A stretch of DNA of 64,000 nucleotides from Linderina pennispora (GCF_002104995.1 NW_024468249.1:62001-126000), one strand, 5' to 3'. Positions 50,378-62,553 are shown, counted from the stretch's first letter. The notes: a model not told the origin generated them from the sequence alone. A program made the numbers and translations.

Positions 50378-53300
50378 ATGCTGAACTCTGCAGAATATTT
50401 AACTGACAGCTCAATTTGCGCTGTAGAAGCCACGCAGAACAGTGCATCCGAGACACCAGGGCCTATTTGACAGTCCGATCGCAGCCACACCAACAGAATC
50501 GCGCCATGGCTGGCTTAGTAGCCCAACCAGCAGGACTAAGACGGCACCGACGCGCACTGTTGCCACGCCGGGCTCAGCTAACAGTGTCCTCTCTGCAACA
50601 CCAACTAAGGCACACCCCGCCATATCTCGCGGCAACAGCAGATCAGAACCACACCATACTCGGCTGCTGCCACTAGGTGACACAGAAGAGACGCCTATGC
50701 GGCCAGATCGGTCGATCGGCGACATAGCCATGGAGGAGTGGGACCGCACTCCGTTCTCGCATATTAGTCCGACCCAGCGCGATCCAGCAGATAATACATC
50801 AGCGATCCACCTACAGGGCCCTGACTCGGTTTCACCTGGATTTGTTTCTCCTACTCAACAGCCGCACGATAGGCGTCGTGGTCTGTTGTTTGGTGACGGT
50901 ATGAGCCCTATCTCGGCCTCTCAGCCTGGAAATAGGCCTCCGAGTGCATTTTCTGCATTATCACCTCAGGCAAAGAAGGACAAGAAGAAGACAGGGGTCG
51001 TGTTTGCACTTGCCGACGAGTCGCAGTTGGATAACACGCAGCTGTCGATGGTTGAGGAGTCGGAGATGCTGCTTGCGGAGTCTTCGGCCAAAGGCGATGT
51101 TGTATTGGCGAATGATCCAAACTCCAGTTTTGGCTGAGGCAACGCAGCAGAGCCCCGAGCAGGCTCGCCGTGAATCGTTTGGTCTGCAGTCAGCGGGGGT
51201 TGCGGAGACGCAGTTCGCACTCCCATCAGCGAGTTTCGACAGTGTTGAGTCGCCGGAAGAGCGCTCAGGGTCGGTTGAGCTCGGAGAGCCTGTATCGCCT
51301 ACCAAGCCTAAGGGCAACACGAGCCCAGCACCGCAGCTACAAACAGCTGTTGCTCGTAAGCGGGCAATGGGATCGAGCCAACGCTACAGCGATATTGCTC
51401 CTTATACTCAAACGCAGGATGGCGTTAGTGATGATGGCAGTGGCCAGGGGTCTACTGCCAATACGCCTGAAACAATTGACATGGGTGTGTTTAGTTCGGC
51501 TCGCTCCAAGCAGTCTCCGACACTAGTCACTCCACGCGTCAAATCTCGGCCTGTTGGCATTGCTGAGGATCCAATCGAGACACCAGAGTCAGCGCAGGGC
51601 TCGTCGCGCAGATCCGGCCGGGTGTCCCGCTGTTCACCACTGGACGGGATCCGTATCGACGATATGCCGATGCGACGTAGGTCCTTCCAGTCATTGGTAG
51701 CGAAGGACAGCAAACGACCACCGAGCAGAACCCCATCAAAACACGCCAAGGCGAGCAGGAGGCAGGAATCCCTGGCTTGACCAGAAACTGGCGTCGGCCA
51801 AGAGTTTGCCTGAGGACCCACAGACTAGGAGCAACAGTAGTGGAGGGATCAGCCAAACTGTCTAGCCTGTCGAGCATCCAATCACGCATGGCAAATCTGA
51901 TGAAGGCACCGAAGCAGAGCAGCCAGCACAGCCGGGATACTACCATAGGTTGATGGAAAATGAACCTCAGGCTGCTGCCGATTTCCACATCCGACAACGA
52001 TGCCGCTGCCAAACCGCCTACATCTCAACAGGGGCTGACTCCTGAGCAGCCACGCTGAAGATGGTGGTGACGAAGAAGATACAGATCCATTAGAACCGAA
52101 ACCTCGATACTATTACAGTTCGGCGACCCAGGCGGGCTAAGGCTCGCAAGAAGAGAGTGCTACTGAAGAAGGGGCAGTCCACCAGCGCTGCAGACGATCC
52201 AAAATTTGCGGTTGACGCACTGGACGATCTGATGACCGCCCTTGACTCTCCAGTAGCAACCGAACGCAAGTCATCGGGCAGGCAGCGAGGACACTCATCC
52301 AATGGCTTCGGCCTGGGAGTCAGTTCGAAGCAAGTGCTGGTGATGAACGCTACGGGAGATGTGATGTCGCCGTCGGTCGCCCCGCCACAGAGTGTACTAC
52401 GCATGAGTCAAAATCGACTGAGCAAGGTAATAAAGCTCAGACCGCAGGCAGCGCGCACCCTACTGTCACCAGGCATCAGAGGGCCAAGGATGGGGTTCGA
52501 GCTGCAGACACCTACCAAGCGTGGGTCAGCGAGCCTGATGATGTCACCCAGTGCTGGCTTGTCACTGGCATCTGTCGCTCGCAGGAGACACATGGATAGG
52601 GGTGCCGAAGGGGCTGAGGATATTGCCTCAACGAATGATCAGGTTCACCAAGTTTTGGGATTGCCAGCGAGTGCGTCTCGGCGAAAGGTCAACACATCGA
52701 ATGACTCTGTGCGGCAGCTGAAGCGAGCATTTAGCAGATCCAAGGACCGGCGTCTGACACTACGGCTGCTCAGATACGGCCTTAGTACGGAGTCCGCTAA
52801 AAGGAGCTCGGAACCAGAGAAGCAGGGTGCTGAGTCGCCATGGAGCAGGAAATGGCGACGCAACAGCACCAGAATTCTGCAGGAGGCGGTCACGGCCATG
52901 GACACTGATGCCATGCCAAGCCCCCTCAGCGGAGAGCAGGTTCCGCAGACAGAGGTGGACAGCACTCCAGCGGAAATTTACGTGTGGGCAATGCTTGACG
53001 AGAGCATGGTTAGTGGCAAGCGCAAACTGTCGATTCTGCCTGGGAACTATTACATGGCCCAGGCGTTCTTGGACAACTCGCAGAGTGCTGGTGACCAGGG
53101 GACAGTGACAGTTACATTCAGGCATACACCGGGAGTGCAGTGGGAGGTGGACCCATCGTCGCTGGTTGAGTTCTCGCTGGCGCCAACAGACTTGGTGCTG
53201 GCGCGCCGTGTAAAATCGCGCGTTTTAGAGTCGGCGACAGTGCTGTCTGTACTGCCCAAGGACTCGGCTGCTCCAACTCGCGTCAATGTCCGGTTCAACT

Positions 53301-54721
53301 CGGACAACGTTAAGCAGACAGTCTCGGTTGAGGAAGTCGCACTGCACACTAGCATGGTCGTCGACGACAACATACCGGAGGAAGACGCGGTGCCGGATGA
53401 TGATTTACATCTGAGTGACCCAGAGATGTCTGAAGAGGACAGCAGTACAAGCAAGGCACAGCCAAACGTTGTGTCAACTGCACCTGTCGCCAGTCCAAAG
53501 CGCAGGCCGTCCTGACATCGTGATGCCGCACTCCTTTGCCGGCACCCAGTGCTGAAAAGGGACAGCCTGCTAAGCGCAAGCGTCCTGCCCCGAAGAAGAC
53601 CAATGCTGCGTGGGTTGGGCACGAGCCACCAGTCAGCGCTGGTGAACAGATGGAGAGCCTGCCGCAGATATTTGCAGGCATGAGTTTCATGATTACTGTT
53701 TCGGAGCCAGGCGCTGATACTGCGGCTAGCAAAGAAGGTGGCGCCCGATCCCGGCGCTCGGCACCCAACTACCCAGATGTAGATCCCGCTAGAGGGCGGC
53801 CCAAGCACTCATGGACCAAGGCTAGCAAGGCACAGACGATGCTGATGAGCGAGCCTCTGCCTGCGAAGAGCGCCTGTGGTCATGGATCGAGCCCGTCTAG
53901 CCGAATGGATCACCCAGCGTGGCGGGGCAGTGGTCCCCGACCACAAAAAGTGCATTGAGATATTTTCAGACCAGAAGCAGCTTGAAGAAGCTGGCGTCGA
54001 AAGCAGCCTGCCTGACATGTATCTCATCGCGGATAAGGCGTCAACAACAGCTAAATACCTAACGGCACTAGCACTGGGAGTTCCGCGTGTTTCTGGAGTG
54101 TGGATCAGCGAGTGCGTTATGAGCCAGAAGCTAGAGGACTACCGGCCGTTCCAGCTCTCAAACGGCTGGTCTGAGGAGCTAGGCGCCATGTGCGCAAGCA
54201 CATTCATCGAAGGGTTCTTGCACGGCACCACAGTGCTGGTTTCGGGCTCAGCACAGTTCCAGCACAACTGGTGCCAGCTGCTGACATTAGCCGGTGCCAA
54301 AACTATTACTCCACCAGCAGCGGCGCTTGGGTCACGGACAGCCGCAAAGAGTCCGCAGATCGTCTGTGACTTTATCCTGTCCGACAAAAAGCTGCGCAAT
54401 GGCAAAGAGAGCAAGATGGCCAAGATGTGCACGCGGAATCGGCGGCTGTCGCAGCAGCAGTGGAATACAATGGCCGTTGAAACCGGCTCTCCGCTCAAGG
54501 ATTACGGAGTTGATGACGGAGTCTCAACGATCCTGGACAAGGGCAGTGAAGGCGGCCTTGGTACTGAACCAAGCATCGGTGAGGCATTTGGCGATGCGGA
54601 TGGAAATGCGGATAGTTCGGCTGACCCATGGCTTGTCAGCCATCGGTGGGCGAGACAATGCCTGATAAACCAGCGCGTGTTGCGGTTCAACGGCCACCCT
54701 TCCTATGTCGAATACAGCTGA
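50378..54721 (+). CDS. Rad9/Crb2/53BP1-like DNA-damage checkpoint adaptor, frame-broken
   Basis: About 1,430 residues when breaks are bridged. The ATG at 50378 opens MLNSAEYLTDSSICAVEATQNS. The N-terminal half is disordered with many TP, SP, SQ and TQ sites. Near 52970-53370 a Tudor-like region reads EIYVWAMLDESMVSGKRKLSILPGNYYMAQAFLD, with later VNVRFNSDNVKQTVSVEEV. From about 53640 a tandem BRCT follows: MSFMITVSEPG, LAEWITQRGGAVV, GVPRVSGVWISECVMSQKLEDYRPFQL, then GTTVLVSGS, PWLVSHRWARQCLINQR. Tudor plus tandem BRCT at the C-terminus is the Crb2/Rad9/53BP1 plan. Frame changes near 50466, 51130, 51775, 51865, 52040, 52140, 53515 and 53875. Confidence 0.75.
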
Positions 54722-55316
54722 GCGACACAGCCTTTGCTGTAGTTCCTTTGCACAAAGGCGAGATTCGTCATGGGATTCACGCTGCTTGATAGACCTTCCT
54801 CGAACAAAATTCATAATTCAAGAGCTTGCTGGTGGGTGTGCTATTAATAGACAAGTAACAGTCGTGGAGGTTGCGGTAGTGTGGATGTAGGTTGCTTCGC
54901 ACTATATCACCGATACAGGTTGTCAAATGGCTGTAGCCTCCCTGCAATCAAGGCAAGCGGATCAGGGGGTTCTTATACATCGTTCTTGATGTTGGCATGT
55001 CAGACCTTGAATTTGCAGTTACAGAGAGCGGCTTCGTTGAAAACACATGGCTTGTTGTATTTTTAGCACGCGGTTAGTGCTGGAGAAATCGAGGATTAGC
55101 GTGCAGACAGACATTTCGCTGCAGCTGGCATCCCTCCGCCCTCAACTTCTATTTTTAGCTGGTATGTTATACTAGCTCTATGGATCTGAGTCTATGTCGT
55201 CAAGGCAGACCCAGTCCACCAGTATATAAACTTCACACCAACTCCAATGCTGATGCAAGGACATTAGTCAACACACACACAACCATAGCTCCCGAGCCCC
55301 CAGATAAATCATAATA
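54722..55316. other. Intergenic, promoter of repeat precursor
   Basis: Holds a TATATAAA box at 55223-55230, 94 bp before the ATG at 55317. No other feature seen. Confidence 0.5.
55223..55230 (+). promoter_or_regulatory. TATA box, repeat precursor gene
   Basis: Strong TATATAAA, 94 bp before the start codon. Confidence 0.6.
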
Positions 55317-56048
55317 ATGCAGATCGGCCCCGCTCTCCTCGCTTTCTTCTCCGCTGCGCTTGCGGCTCCTGTTCCCAATCCTGACAACCTCTTCGACCGT
55401 CGTCAACTGGCTATTGCTCGCGCTTCGGATGGCTCCGAACACACGCTTATAAACGGTCCTGGTATTATACCGACTCCCGATGTTGGCGAGATCGGTGATG
55501 CTATTTACGAAGACGCCGAGGGCGTGCATATTTGGGACCGCGAGGAATACGATGTCCTGCACCGTCGCCAACTTGCAATTATTCGTGAATCTGATGGTGC
55601 TGAGCGTACATTCATCAGTGGTACTGAAATTACGCCAGCCCCTGATGTTGGTGAGATTGGTGATGCCGTTTACGTGGATGCCAGCGGCTATCACACAAGG
55701 ATCAGAAAGGAATACGATGTCTTGCATCGTCGCCAGCTTGCAGTCATTCGTGACTCAGACGGATCTGAGCATACCTTCATCAGCGGCACTGAAGTTCTGC
55801 CAACTCCAGGCGCTGGTGAGATCGGTGATGCTATTTACGAAGACGCTGAGGGTGTGCATATTTGGGACCGCGAGGAATACGATGTCCTGCACCGTCGTCA
55901 ACTTGCAGTTACTCGTGGCTCGGATGGTGCTGAGCGTGCGTTCCTTAATGGTGCTGACATTTTGCCAACTCCCCATGTCGGTGAAATCGGCGATGCAATT
56001 TATGAAGATGCGGACGGTGTGCATATCTGGGATAACGATGGCAACTAA
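55317..56048 (+). CDS. Secreted four-repeat precursor with RR sites (Kex2-type repeat protein)
   Basis: Intact, 243 residues. Signal peptide MQIGPALLAFFSAALA, a short pro-segment ending FDRR (28-29), then four repeats: 30-84, 85-139, 140-194 (each exactly 55 residues) and a shorter last one 195-243. Each unit starts QLA(I/V), has R.SDG.E, then PTP..GEIGDAIYEDAEGVHIWDREEYDVLH and ends Arg-Arg. Dibasic sites between equal units, each followed by Gln, are the layout of Kex2-processed repeat proteins of fungi; peptides would start with pyro-Gln after cyclisation. Unit two is most diverged (YHTRIRKEYD). No Cys. The processing is inferred; a structural repeat protein is the alternative. No known family recognised. 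Confidence 0.7.
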   Translation: MQIGPALLAFFSAALAAPVPNPDNLFDRRQLAIARASDGSEHTLINGPGIIPTPDVGEIGDAIYEDAEGVHIWDREEYDVLHRRQLAIIRESDGAERTFISGTEITPAPDVGEIGDAVYVDASGYHTRIRKEYDVLHRRQLAVIRDSDGSEHTFISGTEVLPTPGAGEIGDAIYEDAEGVHIWDREEYDVLHRRQLAVTRGSDGAERAFLNGADILPTPHVGEIGDAIYEDADGVHIWDNDGN

Positions 56049-57675
56049 GCAGAGGGCGCTCATGGCTGATTACAAGCCAATTCAAGAACATGGCTAAATA
56101 TTGTACATATGTTCATTCAAAAGAATAAATAGCTGACTTATATCTACGACAATGCGTGCTATTGGGTGAATTGACTCCTGCAGCTGCTCGAAAGCGTCTA
56201 GTTTAAACCACATCCCTCCACGTAGTATGATTAGAGGTATGAAGTATGCTATTTGAAATTAAGAACAGTGAATCTGAGGGTGAGTGAGTGTATGTCTACT
56301 TAAATACAACGCGTAGCAACCGCAAGAGGAATCGAGTTAATTACCGGCCATGGGCATAGGATAAGCATCATGTTATGATTATGTATATACATATATACGT
56401 ACGGGCAGATAGCCATACAAACGATAGTTCTGATATCCATATATACCGCATATAATTGTTGCTATGTCTGTTACCAAAGCGATAGGCTAACCACCCTGTG
56501 CAATCCACCAGCATTCTCAAATTATGATGATTCGTGTCACGCGCTGTGGACATTGTCTCCTTTTATGTGGATTTCGTACCATGGGTATGTGCTAATCGAA
56601 CTGACTGTGGTTAAGAAGAGACTACTCGAATATGCAGTGGTATGGTTGGTTTCATGAGTCATTGGAGGCAGTACGTGAGATACCTCAGGCTGTGACAACC
56701 CGGAATTGGTGCATTAGATGCCTGTGTTGAGCCTTGCTTATTTCGAATACTCTAAGGACCAGCTGAGCAATGCGCTTACGCTATATTTGTAAATGATCAG
56801 CTTGTTGTTCCTTAACTCGAATATCACGGCTGAATGCTAATTGCGATTTATTATTGCTGTATCGTCTACGTGGGAGTTGTGAGAGCAAATTCTTATTGTT
56901 AAAGGCTCTGCGAGAGAATTTAGTCGTCTGTGAAATAGAGCTCCTTGCCAGACGGGGCATCTCAGTTTCGGAGCTCTCAGGATATACGATATGCCGCTTC
57001 CCTGGCGATGATGAAGGAAGAGGAGGAGAGATTAGTCCTATGTCAGAAATCGTGACGATACTTGCGACACTGGCTATGATAGCCGGGACACAACGACTGC
57101 CAGAAGGGTCAACCGATGAAGACGAGCCAGTCGCATGGTCCACAGACGCCAGTGCTATTAGTAGCGAGCGCAGGTATACTAGAGTCAAGCCGCTTGGCGC
57201 CAACAGTTGAATTGTAACATAGCAATCTCCCTTATATGGCTGCCTTGCTAAACTTTCACTGTTGTGCTTCAGGCGAAGGGTGCATTGGCCATCCGCTTAG
57301 GTAAAGTGAGAGTCCATTTGGTTCACTCCATTCGTGCAGCCTTTTATTTACAGTCCAATAGATAACGTAGGGAAAGGCTATGCGGAGGATAAAGCGTCTG
57401 GTTCTAGAATGGCAGCGAAAGGCTGGCTGTGAGTTTGGGCTGCGCGCAGCAAACAGTGGGCTCAGGCAAGGCTTACTGTGATCGGGTGTGACAGGAGACT
57501 GGTGCAAAAAAATCCTTGGCAGAAAAAGCACAGGAAAATCACAGAAAACCTGGCTACTTTGGCCAGAGCGCTTTTTCGTTTCTCTTGTACACCTTGGGCT
57601 ATTTAATCCTCCTTTTCTTAAAATGACGAAAGACAGAGAACGACTTTTTCAGCGACATTCCGCGCACCACGCACT
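56049..57675. other. Intergenic, 1.6 kb
   Basis: AT-rich, with alternating TATATA/TACGTA text around 56383-56402. A 140-codon minus-strand frame (57203-56781) begins with a moderately hydrophobic stretch and a TATAAGG 30 bp upstream, but lacks domain or repeat support; I leave it uncalled. Promoter of the next gene may use CTATTTAAT near 57599. Confidence 0.4.
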
Positions 57676-58286
57676 ATGACACGCTCAGACACAGGGGTCT
57701 TCGGGCTGCTCTCACCACTAGCCGCGCTCACAGGCGCCCTGGACATGCTCGAGTACACGCCATCCAGCAGCATGGTGCTCCAGCGGCTCATTGCAGCCGA
57801 ACCGCCCTACGCACGACTGCTGCGGCGACTCGGGCTCTACGACCTGCCTACACTGCCGCAGCACGCTGTCCAGCAGGCCACAGCAAAGCCAGAGCGGGTG
57901 GCAGGCAGCCGGGTGATGGCACATGTGAACGATGCGTTGGGCGAGTCCGCACGGTGGGCGGTCGGCAATGTGCTTGGGCCGGCTGCGCGAGTCAATGGAC
58001 CGGATCGAGGAGCATGTGGCAAGCGAGACCGGACAGAAGGACCGGCCCTATGGGATCGCTGATCAATGCATTAAAAGATGACGTGCAGGAGGGCGTCGAG
58101 CGGCTGTTCCGGAAGCCGCACGGATTCATGCGGTCGTACCAGTCCACGACGCGCACGCGCGCGGACGGTGCAGTTGAGACACGTGAGGTGACGTGGCAGA
58201 ACGGGCGGCGGGAGGAGACGGTGACGGTGCGGTATCCGCCAGGCACCGGGATCCCAGACGAGAGCCACAAGAGAGTAACAGAGTAG
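57676..58286 (+). CDS. Uncharacterised protein, frame-broken
   Basis: Not recognised. ATG 57676 gives MTRSDTGVFGLLSPLAALTGALDMLEYTPSSS, then LRRLGLYDLPTLPQHAVQQ. After frame changes near 57985 and 58050 it continues RESMDRIEEHVASETGQKDRP, then LINALKDDVQEGVERLFRK, and ends with a polar segment FMRSYQSTTRTRADGAVETREVTWQNGRREETVTVRY. The last stretch (STTRT.ADG.VETRE.....G.EE) resembles the tails of fungal mitochondrial or heat-shock-associated small proteins such as Mpm1- or HAX1-like ones, a weak resemblance only. About 200 residues, no signal peptide. Confidence 0.5.
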
Positions 58287-58326
58287 TTGAGAAAAACCTC
58301 AGATTACGGAAAGAATAAAAAAAGTC

Positions 58327-59741
58327 CTAGCACTCGGTGCCAAAGTAGCGGTCGCCAAAGATGCCGTAACCGGCCTTGATCAGCAGATTGTCCTCGGAGA
58401 TGTGCGAGTCAAGCAGCGCGACGACGACACGGACCCGGGGGAAAGCAGCCTGGATGGCGTGGACGCCGTGTGGGGTGGCCAGCAGCGACATGAACAAGAT
58501 GTTCTCCTGCTGCACGCCGTGGTCAAGGCAGATGCGGATGGCCATCAGTGCATTGGCACCGCTGACAACAGTCGAGTCCATCAGCAGCACCTGGCCGTGG
58601 CCAATCGATGGCGGCAGGTTGACGTAGTGCAGCCGCGGCTCGTGTGTCGTCGGGTCGCCCACAATCAGGATCTTGCCGTAGTGTGCCGGCCTCACCACAC
58701 TATGCAAGGCCTTCTCCATCACACCGCCGGCGCGCAGGATCGTCACGCCGGTGACGTTCGGTGCCAGGCGTCGGCCGGAGAACTCCATGCCCATCGGCGT
58801 CGTGACCGAGGACGGTGCGAAGCTCCAGGGTGCCCAGGCCGAACTCGAGCAAGAAGGCGCGAGAGGCGGTCCGAGTAGAAGATGAAGTCGTCGCGTGTGG
58901 TGGTCGCGTCATACAGGATGGTCTGCATGGCGCGCAGCTGGTTCGTCTCGGGCATCTTGAAGAACAGTGCGCTGAGGTCAGTGCTCGCTGCGGAACTGCC
59001 GCACCAGCGCCGGCCGCATCATCGCCTGGCTGCGCGCGTCCAGCTGCCTTTGGATATGCTTGATCAGAAGATCAATCGCCACCTCGTTGTCGAGCCCGCG
59101 CGGGATAATCACGTCGGCGTTATTCATGGTCGGCCTGACGAAACCCGTCGTACGCGGGCTTGACAAACCGGTCGTACTGCTGCAGAATGCCGATCGGGTC
59201 GCGCGCGCGCTCCGTCACATCGCGCTTGATTCGCCTGGCCAGGCAAATGTCGCTGTCGGTGTCCACAAACACCTTGACGTCCATCATTTCCAGAAGCGCC
59301 GGATCGTACAGTGCAAAGATGCCCTCGAAAATCACCACCGAGGCGCCGTAGACGTGTTGCGATTCGGAGCTGGGCGCGTGCTTGGTGAAGTCGTACTGTG
59401 GGATTGTCGTCGCCTTGCCTTGCTTCAGATCGCGCATACACCGCAGTGCCTCGTTGTAATCGTAGCTCGACGGATGGTCAAAGTCGTGGTTGTTCAGGAA
59501 CGCCTGCCGGGACTCCTCCGGCGACAGCTTGCGGTAGAACGAGTCCATGCTGACAATCACCACCCAAGGCACGTCCAGGGCCTGCACAATGCGCTTCGCC
59601 ACGCTGGTCTTGCCGCTGGCGCTGCCGCCGGCAACGCCTACCATGTAGACATCGTAATTCTTGCCGTCGGGCGCGTACCAGGGAGGGCGTCCGGCGCTGC
59701 GCAGCATCAGGGTCGAGGATTTTAAGCTGTCCGAAGGTCAT
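58327..59741 (-). CDS. URK1: Uridine/cytidine kinase fused to UPRT-like domain
   Basis: About 470 residues. N-terminal kinase: Walker A GVAGGSASGKTSVA, then VVIVSMDSFYRKLSPEE, HPSSYDYNEAL, IPQYDFTKHAP, VVIFEGIFALYD and CLARRIKRDVTERARDP. It phosphorylates uridine and cytidine for pyrimidine salvage. C-terminal UPRT-like domain: FYSDRLSRLL, GMEFSGRRLAP, GVTILRAGGVMEKAL, VLLMDSTVVSGANALMAI and GYGIFGDRYFGT. The PRPP-loop position reads LMDSTVVSGANAL rather than the D(T/P)(M/L)ATG form of active UPRT, as in other Urk1/UCKL1 fusions, so this domain may be non-catalytic. ATG 59741 (MTFGQLKILDPDAAQ). Frame changes near 59680, 59127, 58975, 58870 and 58790. Confidence 0.9.
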
Positions 59742-59999
59742 CGTGTAGAAAATAGGAGGCGTGTAGAAAAACAAGGGGGAGAAAAAGGATTTTTTCTGTG
59801 GCTCTGGCGACTAGTGCGACCCAGGCTATGCTCCCCCATACCCTGCACAGACAGCAGATCCGGCGATCACAATTAATCCCTGGGTGTTGTTGTCATCATC
59901 AACGACTGTACATGTTGGTTGCTGCATGCACATCCTGGGCTCGCCTGTTTTCCGCTCCCTTTCCGCTGTATTTTCTGTTTGTACTTTCTTGTTCCAAGC
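59742..59999. promoter_or_regulatory. Divergent promoter region, URK1 / sugar transporter
   Basis: Only 258 bp separate the two starts, so regulatory sequence is shared. No TATA box seen. Confidence 0.45.
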
Positions 60000-61486
60000 A
60001 TGAGTCGCTACCGCACAGTGGCTGAAGACATGGATAATGACGACGGGTCGCTGGATTTCTCCAGCGTTGACATCGCCAGCCGGCAAGCCAGCACTGCAGC
60101 ACTACAGTACATATCATCCCCCTCGCCCTCGTCCCGGCCCGGCCCCGGCCCGCTCCAGTACCTGACATTGACGCTAGCGCTAGGCGGGCTGCAGTTTGTG
60201 TGGTCGGTGGAGACTGGCTACGGCACCCCCTACCTGCTCTCCTTGGGACTGAAGAAGTCGCTTCTATCGCTGGTGTGGCTGGCCGGGCCGCTCTCGGGGC
60301 TGGTCACGCAGCCGCTGGTGGGGGCGCTCAGCGACCGCTGCATGTCGCGGTTCGGGCGGCGGCGGCCGTACATAATGGGGGCGACATTGCTGGTGGTTCT
60401 GTGTCTGGTGGTGATTGGGTGGGCGCGGGAGCTGGCCGGCTCGCAGGCGGCATTGGTGGCAGGTGCTGGCGTTCTATGTTCTGGACTTTGCCATAAACTG
60501 CATCCAGGCGTGTCTGCGCGCCCTATTGGTTGACGTGCTGCCGGCGTCGCGCCAGGACCAAGGCACAGGCGTGGGCATCGCGCATGATCGGCGTGGGCAA
60601 CGTCGTCGGGTACTTGCTCGGGTTCGCCGACCTCCCGCGGCTCCTGGGGGTTCTGGGCGACACGCAGTTGAAGGTGCTCAGTATGCTGGCGTGTTTGGCG
60701 CTGATGGGCAGTGTGTGCATCACGTGCTGGTTCACACCCGAGCAGCCGCTGCGCCAGGCGCCCAGCGCGCGCGGGCTCACGCACATGTTCAGGCAGATCT
60801 CCCGGGCCTTTGGGTCGTTGCCAATGGTGGTGAGGCGTGTCTGTACGGTGCAGCTGTTTTCGTGGATCGGCTGGTTCCCGTTCCTGTTCTACAGTACCAC
60901 ATATGTGGCGGCATTGTCCGACCACAGCGACGAGGCAGAAGGCGCGCGCGCCGGCTCGTTCGCCATGTTCACATATGCAATGGCGTCGCTGGCGTTTTCG
61001 CTTGTTCTGCCGTGGCTGGGCCGTCTCTTCAATGTGCGCTTGGCGGTGATGTGGATGGCTGGGCTGGCGGTGTTTGGCGTGGCAATGCTGATGACTGTGT
61101 TTGTCGAGAGTGTTCCCTCGGCGACCTTGCTGATTGGCGTGTGCGGGTTCTCGTGGGCGGTCACGATCTGGGTGCCGTTCTCGATTATCGGCGAGGCCAT
61201 CAGCAAGCAGAGCTCCGGGTATGCACTGGTGGGCGATGCGATCCCAATGCATGAGCTGGGCGAGCACAGGCCGGCTATGCCAGTCGAGGCGGGCACGGTG
61301 CTGGGCATCCACAACATGTACATTGTGGTGCCGCAGTTCATCACGGCGTTTGCCAGCAGCCTGATCTTCGCCGTGTTCGAGCGGCTCGGCAGCGTCAAGC
61401 ATGCAAGCGAGATCGCCTGGGTTCTGCGGCTCGGCGGCGTATCGTCGCTGGTGGCCGTGTACTTTGCCTACAAGCTGGTAAACTGA
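60000..61486 (+). CDS. Sucrose/maltose-type proton symporter (SLC45/SUT MFS family)
   Basis: About 495 residues with 12 predicted membrane segments. The diagnostic N-terminal half reads GGLQFVWSVETGYGTPYLLSLGL, then VWLAGPLSGLVTQPLVGALSDRC and RFGRRRPYI (the RxGRR loop of glycoside-pentoside-hexuronide-like symporters). This matches plant SUT, animal SLC45 and fission yeast Sut1. Frame changes near 60462 and 60575 must be bridged (correct text FYVLDFAINCIQACLRALLVDVLP, then RMIGVGNVVGYLLGFADLP). The C-terminal ~300 residues are unbroken. The substrate is probably a disaccharide such as sucrose or maltose, inferred from family. Confidence 0.87.
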
Positions 61487-61556
61487 AAATGTACATTGCG
61501 AGAATCCATCAGTTTCTTTTATTCACAGAAAAAAGCATGTGCTGCAAGGGAGAGTT

Positions 61557-62553
61557 CTATGTGGCATCGTTCAGTGCCACGCACACCACGCCCTTCTGGT
61601 GGCCCTTGAATTCGCGGATGATCTCGCCGCTGGCCACATCCCACAGTGCGGCCTTGGTGTCGGTGGACACGGTGACCAGGTAGCCGGAGTCGCTGGAGAA
61701 GGCGACGTCCCAGACCCACCGCTGGTGGTACGCCAGCGTATTGATGAGCTCGGCCCCGGCCACCACCGCCTCGGAGCCATCGGGCGCCTGCACCACGCGC
61801 TCCGCCAGTTGCCACAGCCTGGCCGTGCGGTCCGACGACGCCGTGGCCAAAAGCGCGCCGCTCGCGCTAAAGGCTATCTTTGTGATCCTGGCGCCCTCGT
61901 GCGCGTCAAAGTTGATATACGGCTCCAGCTCCACCTGCCTGGGCGCGCTGCCCTCGACAGTGAGCCGGAACACAAACACCTGGCCAAAGTTGTTGCCCGC
62001 AGCCACCAAGCATGCCGTCGGGCGACACGGCCACGCAGCGCATCGCCGTGTCGCCCGACGGCTGCGCCTGCGCCAGCACCTCCTGGCGCAGCCATCCCCA
62101 GACCCTGACCAGGCCCTTTTGGTCGCACGATACCAGAATGTCCGTGCGCATGTCCGGATGCACCGCCACGTCATTGACCATCGCGTTGTTCTCCAGGACG
62201 CGCTTGCACGACCCCGCGTACACGTCCCACCAGCGGATGGTTTTGTCTTCGCTGGCTGTCGCCAGGTACTTGTAGTCCTGTGAAAACTCCACCGCCGTGA
62301 CATTGGCCTTGTGGCCCTCCAGGCTCATCACCGGCGACTCAGACGTCCCGAATACGTCGTACAGGCTGACCCGCGGATTGCCTGCCACCGCCAGGTAGTG
62401 CTTGTCGGAGGAGAGCGCCATGCGATTCACCTGCGAGTCTGTGAACGGGATTGTGCGAATGCATGTGCTCTTCAGCGCATCCCACATGCGAATTGTGTGG
62501 TCGTAGCCGGCCGTTGCCAGCACTACCGGGTTGTCTTCGGGGTTCAGCGCCAT
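61557..62553 (-). CDS. LST8: TOR complex subunit Lst8 (seven WD40 repeats)
   Basis: About 330 residues. The N-terminus ATAGYDHTIRMWDALKSTCIRTIPF and the repeat SQDYKYLATASEDKTIRWWDVYAGSCKR are close to Lst8/GbetaL. Seven WD repeats can be counted, with KIAFSASGALLATASSDRTARLW, WVWDVAFSSDSGYLVTVSTDTKAALWD and EFKGHQKGVVCVALND at the end. Lst8 binds the kinase domain of TOR in TORC1 and TORC2. The ATG at 62553 (MALNPEDNPVV) is used; upstream codons have no ATG. One frame change near 62010 joins VSPDG to MLVAAGNNFGQVFVF. Shares a 202-bp divergent promoter with CIA2. Confidence 0.92.

Noticed and set aside
56781-57203. 140-codon minus-strand frame with a hydrophobic start
   Set aside because: TATA-like text is too close to the ATG, the hydrophobic stretch is a poor signal peptide, and the opposite strand is equally open.
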